Positions 57,457 through 64,000 of a DNA stretch of 64,000 nt are shown here, one piece after another. Origin of the DNA: Hymenoscyphus infarciens. Lineage: Eukaryota > Ascomycota > Leotiomycetes > Helotiales > Helotiaceae. A program made the translations under genes and the position numbers. The DNA lies in contig LLCB01000085.1 in assembly GCA_001414345.1 (NCBI GenBank), positions 62,001 through 126,000 of the forward strand. The letters run 5' to 3'. The notes beneath the pieces are model-generated. The model saw only the letters and a program-made list of their open reading frames with translations, did not search any database and had not been told where the DNA came from. The stretch's first letter is position 1. Every line of letters starts with the position of its first letter.

Positions 57457-58075
57457 AAAGTCTAAAAATGACTAAATCGCAAATCGCAAAAGTTAAGTAT
57501 TTCTAGTATAGCTAGGGTTAAACTCCTGTCAAAGGTATATTTTAAATTACAAATTATCCTTTATCTTCTTCTAGCTCTACTCTCTTAGCTCCTATCTCTC
57601 TCTTTCTCTTAAGTAGTAATTGATAAAGAAGAAGAAAAGAGGGAGGTGAAGAAGAGGGGAGGGCAAGTAAACATTTCAGGGCCCAGGGGAAAGTTTTTCC
57701 TAGCGTAGGTAAGAGGAGTTTAAGCAAACATATCCCACCTCGCCTTCTTTCCCTTCTTTCCTAGTACACTTCTTTCCCCTTCACGCTTTTCTCTCTTATT
57801 TGTTAACAGTAAGAACACGATATAATACGACGGTGAGGATACGTTAGTAGGTGCGTTGCCAATAACGCATTACCACTTACCTATTATAATAGCCACGTAC
57901 GTGATGCCCGTTGTCCTTGCTCTCTAATTAGCCTGCTATAAAGAACCTACTTGTCGATAGCTTTAGAGCTATAGAAAAAAAAGACCGAGAGAGAGAGAGA
58001 ATTTAATATTAAAGACATTCTATTTTCTACTTTTTAAAAGTGACAATTTGCGATTTAATCCTTTTTGGACTTTTG
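57457..58075. mobile_element. 619-bp MITE-like element with ~32-bp inverted ends
   Basis: The left end 57457-57488 (TCTAAAAATGACTAAATCGC) is mirrored by 58044-58075 (GCGATTTAATCCTTTTTGGA), with a few mismatches. The interior shares an exact 30-nt block (57693-57722) with 52813-52842 in the larger element, so both belong to one family. No open frame of note; it is non-autonomous. Confidence 0.6.
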
Positions 58076-58659
58076 TAGATTCATGAGGTCGTAATACTCC
58101 TACTGAAACCTTCAAGGGTCAATATTTCATGAATTCAAAGGAAGTGTGAAGTAGACAAAGCTTTGGTGGGGTAGGTTGCTACCATTGTTTGGTGGAGTGC
58201 AGATGTGGTGGAGTGCAGATGTGATGGAGTGAATTGATGTTAACTCACTATCAAAGTTTCATGAAATTACAGTTTCTGACAACCCAACGCTCCAGCCTCA
58301 TGGAGACTCCGCTGAGATGGGCTGATATGTTCTTGTCTACATCTAAATCTTGAACAGCAACGCACTGTTCTCAAAGGCGGCGCTGAAAGAATGTGCAAGT
58401 CCCAAATAAGAATGCTCAACCCATGAAAGCCATAGCTCATTCTTTCAAGGCTCCCAAGCGACGTTCCAACATCAAGACAACGCCCAAACTTCGCCAAAAA
58501 CTATCACTAGCCAGCCACACCCCCACCAGTCCTCTCCAATCCCAAATCAGAAAGGGCTCACCCCACAAAAAGTCGTCAAATTCGTGGATCCGGTCACAAG
58601 AAATTTCAGACGTCCAAAGAGTTGGATAGGGAACTTCACTCCAACAAATCAGAATAAAA
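58076..58659. other. Spacer upstream of the tRNA gene
   Basis: No gene. A short duplicated unit (GGTGGAGTGCAGATGTG, twice) lies at about 58190-58222. Confidence 0.4.
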
Positions 58660-58742
58660 GGCCTTGTGGTGTAATGGTAGCATATCGACTCCCTGCGTTC
58701 GCAGAGGGAACGATGACGGGGGTTCGATTCCCTCCGAGGCCA
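58660..58742 (+). tRNA. tRNA gene with enlarged anticodon arm (isotype uncertain)
   Basis: The acceptor stem GGCCTTG pairs with CGAGGCC, followed by A at 58742. The A box TGGTGTAATGG and B box GGTTCGATTCC are canonical, and the T stem GGGGG/CCCTC is paired. A run of seven T from 58746 is a Pol III terminator. The span is 83 nt, about 11 more than expected, and the extra bases fall between the D arm and T arm, where ATCG...CGAT closes a large loop that can fold as TCCCTGC/GCA-GAGGGA. This suggests an anticodon-loop intron. Because the splice sites are unclear I do not assign the anticodon; the 5' half resembles fungal tRNA-Gln and the loop holds CTCCC (Gly-CCC is one reading). Confidence 0.8.
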
Positions 58743-59785
58743 CTGTTTTTTTCTTACTTTTCCTAATTTCTCTTCTACTTTTTCTTCTTCTTTTCACGGA
58801 GATGAGGCTTTTGAGGGGTTAAGCGAGGGGCTGGTGGGAATGTTGAGTTTTTGACAAGGACGATCCTTCGAACTGCTACGTTGTTGTGGTGGAGCATTGA
58901 GAAGGATTAAAAGATAAAGACTGGGTTTTTCGTCTCTTTCGTTTTGGTGTTGGGTCTTGCTCTTAAGCTTTCGCGCGTTAGGAGTGCGCTTTTTTTGCTT
59001 TGGCTCTTTGGCTTTTCCCTCAAGATCCTCTTTACTGCACTACGTATGAAAGAAGCCCCTAAATCTCTTCATGAAAAGCCATCCTGCTCTTGCAGACGAT
59101 GTGGGAGATAAAACCAAACAAGGTGCAATTCTTTACTCTCAAGTTTCTTCATTATCCGTTTCCTTCACTTTGACAATATTCACTACCTTGCTAGTGACCT
59201 TCTGTTCACACCCGCTTGGATAACCACTGTTGAAACCACTTCAATCCATTGCCATTCATGCAAGCGCCAAATCCATCAAAGCGGTACTCAAAACATATGG
59301 AAGTTCTTTCAACTCTGAAAAAACGCTGCGCCTTTCCAACAGCCTTAAAACAATTGGTAGCTGGTTTTTGAGGGCTCCTCAACGTTGCGCGGCGTACAGA
59401 TAAAGAGTTTGTTCAAGATTAGTTCGCTTATGATGTCACCGCTGGATGTCAACTGCGATAACTGAGTTTCAAAGAGTATATAAAGAGCGCTTTCGATTGT
59501 TCAATATGAGAGCTCCAGTTTAGCAACTTAAAAGCAACTTAGCTTTGGGTTTCAAAAGTCAAAGTATAGTGTGGTGCTTTGTCTATTTATAACAAAAGAT
59601 GAATGGCCTGGTTTTCCTTCATATTAATCCATTTGCCTCCCTTCCTCGTAGTTGTAAGCTCGGCAAGCTACAACCATTCCAACGAACTCCAGCATTCTTG
59701 AGCCAATTGCTACCAAGCCAGCACCGTACCCAAAAGCTATTTCGCCCAAAAACTCCCCAAGTTCAAACTCGAAGAGAAAGGAGTG
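58743..59785. other. Upstream region of the first coiled-coil paralogue
   Basis: No separate gene called. An ATG at 59599 opens an 84-codon frame that overlaps the paralogue start in another frame; it may be a uORF. Parts of this stretch resemble 60780-61290, upstream of the second paralogue. Confidence 0.45.
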
Positions 59786-60319
59786 ATGGCCAACAGCCCC
59801 GAGGACAGCAATCCAACACCCCTCAGCGCTTCCAGTCAAGACGGGCCTGTTGAAACAAGCCTACGAAAAAGCCTACTGGAGCTACTGGATTTGTGCAAAG
59901 CAATCCGAAAAACTCCCCAAACGGAAATTACCAAAAACACGATTGAAAGGATAACCAACCGTTTTCTTCATCAAAAATCCGACGAGTTCTTGTTCGATGA
60001 ATGTACAGGTAATTGCTGTTTCGGGCTCTCATTCAAGAGAAGGTAGTAACTTACTTCAATAGAAACCGCGATCAGAAAGACTGGTGCCATTCCGCCGCTG
60101 AACCATGCTATCTGGACCTGTTTGGTTGATGTGACCTGGGCGGCACAGCGAGAAGTGAATCGTGGATTTACGGACCGACTTGCCAAGATTGAGAAACGAC
60201 TCGGTGGGATCGAGAACCGGCTTGACGGTACTGGGAATCGAGTTGAGGGGATTGGAAATCGATTTACCGAGATTTTGAAGAGACTTGATGCTGTGGAACA
60301 TGGGCTTCAAGAATTGTAA
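59786..60319 (+). CDS. Tandem coiled-coil paralogue 1, unrecognised family
   Basis: Two exons, 59786-60008 and 60063-60319, with a 54-bp phase-1 intron (donor GTAATT, acceptor ATAG); 159 aa. The N-terminal part is Ser/Pro-rich then helical (LRKSLLELLDLCKAIRK). After the splice comes the block ETAIRKTGAIP, then W-x-AAQREVNRGFTDRL, and a C-terminal heptad coiled coil (IEKRLGGIENRLDG and so on). No signal peptide or membrane segment. The ATG at 59786 follows an in-frame GTG and is the first good start. It shares intron phase, the TGAIP and AQREVNRG motifs and the coiled coil with the next gene. I know no named family; a lineage-specific gene is likely. Confidence 0.68.
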
Positions 60320-61291
60320 GCCTCTTTCTTAACAAGGATGTGAGCGAGAAAGATCTGGAGTGAGCCGGTTGCTGGGAAAAGTGAAACTTGTTGGGAAAGA
60401 GGTTCAGGTTGCAAGAGGGGAGCTTGAGAAGGACTTCAGAGATTCATCGGGAATCTTGGGCGTGGTTGGTTTGCTACTTTCCTCCTTGCTTTGGGTTGCT
60501 TGGACTGCTGAAGCACTGAGATAATGCCAAAAGTTTCTTCCGAAACCCGACTCTAGAAGTGACGTTAAAAGAGTGACTTTCGGTTGCCTCCATACTCTTG
60601 CATACTGGGTAGTCTTTCGAAACTTAGTGGAAAGGAATACATTCGAATAATGATAGAACCATGGCGCAATGCCGTCTCAACAATTCCTTGATTGAATCTC
60701 TTCGATTTCCTTCGCTGACACTTTCATTCTACGTATTCATGCAACTCATGGATCCCGTCATATTTACACAACTTCGCTTTGACAACCTCGGTTGGACCTT
60801 AATAAGATCTCTTTGCTGTTGATACAAGCGCCCAGCTTTATGAAAGGTATGTGCTTAAATTAGTAGAGGTTCTTTCTACACTGAAGGGACTCTGCGCCTT
60901 TTCAACCGCTGGTTGGCTTCCCAATTACAGCTCTACCTCAATGCTCAGAATATGGAGATGGTTTCTTATCTGTATGTCATGTGGCCTGACTAATTCCAAA
61001 ATCTCAAAGTTATAGGCTAGGGGGCTGAAAGTAAGTCTGTTCTTTGTCTTTTAAGATAAACTAGGGTGTAAAAGGGTTGCTTTATCTGTTTGGATGCACG
61101 GAAAGTGAGACCAGAATTCCAGAGATAACAGTGACTGTATTCAACAGCCCTATGTTCTCTATATCTGTACCACTTCCTCCCAGTTTGATGGTGGGTAAGC
61201 TCAGCAAGCCACAACTATTCCCATAAACTCCGGCTTTTTCCACGTCCACATCCAAAACTCCCCGCAACGCTCTCTGGAAAAAGAAGGGGTT
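60320..61291. other. Spacer between paralogues 1 and 2
   Basis: No gene. It carries the duplicated flanking sequence described in the segmental-duplication entry. Confidence 0.5.
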
Positions 61292-61763
61292 ATGGCCACC
61301 AACCAACCTAAGAATCCTCCCGGCTCCCAGTACTCCTCCAAGCCAAGTGACGCGGAATTGACGAAAATGATGGCCCTTTGGAATGTGATCATCGAAGCCC
61401 GAAAACCCACTCCATCGGAAGAAGTGACAAATATCGTCAAATCGAGATCGAAGGGTCTTCTCCACCAAGAGCCTCTCCTATGCCCATTCAACTCGGATTC
61501 AGGTCAATAGATTCTCCCAGGCGCTCAAGGGTTAAAAACTAAGTTTATTAGGATCTTGGTTGGAAAAAGCCATTAAAGAGACTGGCGCCATTCCAACGAC
61601 GGAGCATTCAGTTTGGACCTTTGGTTTTGATTTGCTATGGTCGGCACAGCGAGAAGTAAATCGCGGAGTTGACAAGCGACTCGACAACATCGAGAAGAGG
61701 CTTGGCGATATTTACAAGCGACTTGACGATATTAATGAGAGACTGAGTCTGTCCCCATGGTGA
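61292..61763 (+). CDS. Tandem coiled-coil paralogue 2, unrecognised family
   Basis: Two exons, 61292-61502 and 61552-61763, with a 49-bp phase-1 intron (donor GTCAAT, acceptor TTAG); 140 aa. The N-terminus is MATNQPKNPPGSQYSSKP, then a helical ELTKMMALWNVIIEARKPTP and an HQEPLLCPF segment. Exon 2 gives WLEKAIKETGAIPTTEHSVW, AQREVNRGVDKRLDNIEKR and further heptads ending DDINERLSLSPW. The non-standard GTCAAT donor is accepted because it sits at the same phase and position as in paralogue 1 and removes the nearby stop. Function unknown. Confidence 0.65.
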
Positions 61764-62292
61764 AGGAGTGAGAGAAGAAGATCAAGGCGGTGCTCTCAGA
61801 TTGGAACGTTTCAGTGGAAAGCTTTTGAGGTTGTGGACCTCATAGATGCATCTAAGTTCTAGAGGATGTAGTCGGTTCGCTACTTGCCTCCATCCTTTGA
61901 ACAACCCAGTATCAGTGAAAATACAAGAGTTATCTTATCTGCCCCAGAACCTGACACTAGAAGTGACGCGAGAAGAGTGGTTTTCGCTTGTTTAATGGAA
62001 CACATTCGATGAATGATGGTGGCAACTTAACGTAACCCTTTCTCAGCACTTGCCATCAAATTCGCACTTTGAGACTAGAAGTCTTGTCTCGATCATATAG
62101 CCAATAAAGAAGAAACATCTATCAGCCACTAAAACTAGCTCGAACCATAAATGTGACCAAGATTTTCCTCTTTCTTGTTCCCAAGTATAATATGACAGAC
62201 TTTTCCCAAAAAGCTCGCTTTTGTTTTCAATTTCTGTGAGATCAGCAATCCACACGCAAATTCTGATTTCACCGCCAACTCCTTTGAAGAAA
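61764..62292. other. Spacer between paralogues 2 and 3
   Basis: 529 bp without a gene; the left part is duplicated 3' flank. Confidence 0.45.
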
Positions 62293-63107
62293 ATGTCCTC
62301 CCGACAGGGCGGGGGAATGAATCCCCTTGCTTTCGGATCTCACTCTGCCAATGACCCTGGCCGCCTTTCGAATTCCGCTCAACAACCCATCATAAACATA
62401 CCACCTGGTTCTAGCCCTGTATTTTCAGGTCAACTTCCACAAGGCTTTGACAGAGGATCACATTATCAGTATGATTTCCGTGATGGTTTTGGTAATGATG
62501 AGCATGATCCTGCCCGTGCGTTTCCAGGTTCTCCTCTAGGCAGACCACAAGACCAGTATGACTCCAATGATTATTTTGACAATGATCACCCTGGTCCTGA
62601 CTCTTCGTGTTCCCATCGACGAACCAGCGGAAAACCCACAAATGACAAGCATGACGACGAACCAGTAAGCAGAACAACCGGCAACGCAATTTCAGAAGGT
62701 AACTAAGGATCTTCATAGCCCACTATTTTCCGGCTTTCCTTGCATCTGTCTCTGAACATTCTAAATTAATGTAGCCTCTCAAGCTCGCACATGATTGCTA
62801 ACAAGTAGGGTCACCAGGGCGTAAGATGGGACGACCCAAAGCATCCAAAGTACGCTTTTCGATGGAACACTCTGAGGATCGTTTGGAGTCGTTGGAGAAG
62901 GCAATAACAGAGCAAGGAAATATGTTGAAACGGGTGGAAGGAATCGTACTTGAAATAAAAAGCAATCTAAAGGCGCTTACTGATGTGGGTAACAAAAAGG
63001 CAGGCTCTCCTCAGAGTGTGGTTGTTGCTTCAGACTCGGAAGGAAAAACGGAAAGGTTCTTCAAGTGGGTGGCTGGAAAAAGAGAAACAGAACGAAGACG
63101 GAGATGA
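62293..63107 (+). CDS. Third small coiled-coil gene of the cluster
   Basis: Two exons, 62293-62698 and 62809-63107, with a 110-bp phase-1 intron (donor GTAACT, CTAAC branch, GTAG acceptor); 234 aa. Exon 1 encodes a long disordered Gly/Asp/Ser/Pro-rich region with repeated acidic Asp-Asn-Asp motifs. Exon 2 encodes a basic linker (GRKMGRPKASKVRF) and a helix/coiled coil (EDRLESLEKAITEQGNMLKRVEGIV), ending in a basic ETERRRR tail. It shares gene structure, order and the C-terminal coiled-coil plan with paralogues 1 and 2, but little direct sequence, so membership in one family is tentative. The GRPK segment resembles an AT-hook core, which might mean DNA contact. Confidence 0.6.
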
Positions 63108-64000
63108 TTTCCCATTGATTTTGATCATCGGAGCAGAAAATACTCTTTGAGTTGTGATGGCCTGAGAATAAAAGCACATCAACCAAAGGCGTGCAACTGC
63201 CCAGTACACTCTCTTAATTCCCACCTTTCTACACCTCACCTTACCTATAAATTTATCACTTGAAGAACTTCTATTTGGAAAGCCCTGAGAATCCAATTCA
63301 GAGGACAAGAAAAGTCCACTATAACATTGCGTCGCACCTCGCTTGAAAATACCAAAATCCCACCACCCGGCTCTTCCCTCGCGATAAGTTTTCAACAGAT
63401 TGTGCATATGAAAAGAATCGGGAGTAAACTCTGGTTAAGGATACAGTCATGCCTGTTCTTCTTTTTCAGCCCTGCGTGCTGTCGCTATGATGCACGAGGT
63501 CAAGGTTGAGGTAAGAGCATCAAGAGGGAAGGAGGACCATGTTCTGCGGTGGTCGATTTCAGGTACAAGATCCAGTCAAGAGAGGCCCAGGCTCGACAAG
63601 ACTACCACGACGAGGAAGGAACGATCTTGATCTCGCCACAGTAGAACCAGTAGGCAAGGCTGGGTCGAAGTCGCACTTTCCCGACCTTGGCAACGCGCTA
63701 GGTACCATTTGGTTCAAGAAGGGAAGGCACGACTTTACTGTCCAGCGTCTCCATAGACATGGTTTCTTGTCTTAGAAACTGAAACGAGCAGGTTCTTCCA
63801 AGTCAGCAACTCACTTGTTTTCGCCAAGGTTTCCAACCAAGAAAGCACCCCCCCTTACTCAAACAACCCCAAAACCAACCTCACCAGCATACTCCCTATT
63901 ACTAGTTATGATCGAGTTGTAGGGGTTAAGGCAGGGAGGCGCGTGAACTGGCGGGAATATTTGTACACATTGTAGTATACTCTAGAACAATCGTCGATTA
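63108..64000. other. Right-end spacer
   Basis: No gene supported. The frame 63539-63775 starts at ATG but has no recognisable domain or splice partner. Confidence 0.4.

Larger units (their letters stand above)
59654..62030 (+). repeat. Tandem segmental duplication carrying paralogues 1 and 2
   Basis: The unit includes non-coding flanks: GTAAGCTCGGCAAGCTACAA at 59654 corresponds to GTAAGCTCAGCAAGCCACAA at 61195, and CTAGAAGTGACG at 60553 corresponds to CTAGAAGTGACG at 61957. Offsets are 1.4-1.55 kb, so the whole locus, not just the coding part, was copied. Confidence 0.65.

Noticed and set aside
63539..63775. 78-codon ATG frame at the right end
   Set aside because: Short, no domain, no splice partner; cannot be separated from chance.

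Overview
The window is nuclear DNA from a filamentous ascomycete (Pezizomycotina). The evidence is many short spliceosomal introns (about 45-150 bp, GTANGT donors, CTAAC branch points, CAG/TAG acceptors), fungal housekeeping genes on both strands, and AT-rich repeats with transition-biased (RIP-like) decay. A leotiomycete such as a member of the Sclerotiniaceae is my best guess from overall protein flavour; this is inference, not something the bases prove. All exon models below were read by hand from splice signals and reading-frame continuity.

Layout. 1-7.0 kb: the 3' part of an importin-13/Kap122-like karyopherin, a SUN-domain SLP1-like ER protein, and a broken NACHT/NLR-type pseudogene. 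7.0-9.4 kb: a decayed repeat zone with a scattered TCCGAG motif and a 13-bp inverted-repeat pair. 9.4-31.7 kb: a dense conserved block of MEI2-type RNA-binding protein (-), exocyst SEC15 (+), CCAAT-binding HAP5 (-), rRNA-processing FCF2 (+), purine nucleoside phosphorylase (-), mitochondrial ribosomal S10 (+), mitochondrial TrpRS (+), SPT4 (+), KIN17-like (-) and a small unrecognised Cys-containing gene (-). 31.7-35.8 kb: gene-poor, with RIP-like repeat remnants and a long hairpin. 35.8-50.9 kb: aspartokinase HOM3 (-), RFX-family regulator (-), YOP1 (+), MID1 calcium-channel subunit (+) and an HCM1-like forkhead factor (+) behind a 2.9-kb leader/promoter. 50.9-58.7 kb: a repeat compartment with nested or duplicated elements, asymmetric RIP-like decay and two related terminal-inverted-repeat elements. 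58.7-64 kb: a tRNA gene with an enlarged anticodon arm, then a tandem cluster of three small two-exon coiled-coil genes that I cannot assign to a known family.

The genes are not a pathway cluster; they serve secretion (SEC15, YOP1, SLP1), transcription (HAP5, SPT4, RFX, forkhead), mitochondrial translation (RSM10, MSW1), RNA/ribosome biology (FCF2, MEI2, KIN17), amino-acid and purine metabolism (HOM3, PNP) and calcium entry (MID1). The most novel-looking material is the tandem coiled-coil family at 59.8-63.1 kb, the repeat compartment beside the forkhead gene, and the small spliced gene at 31.2-31.7 kb.
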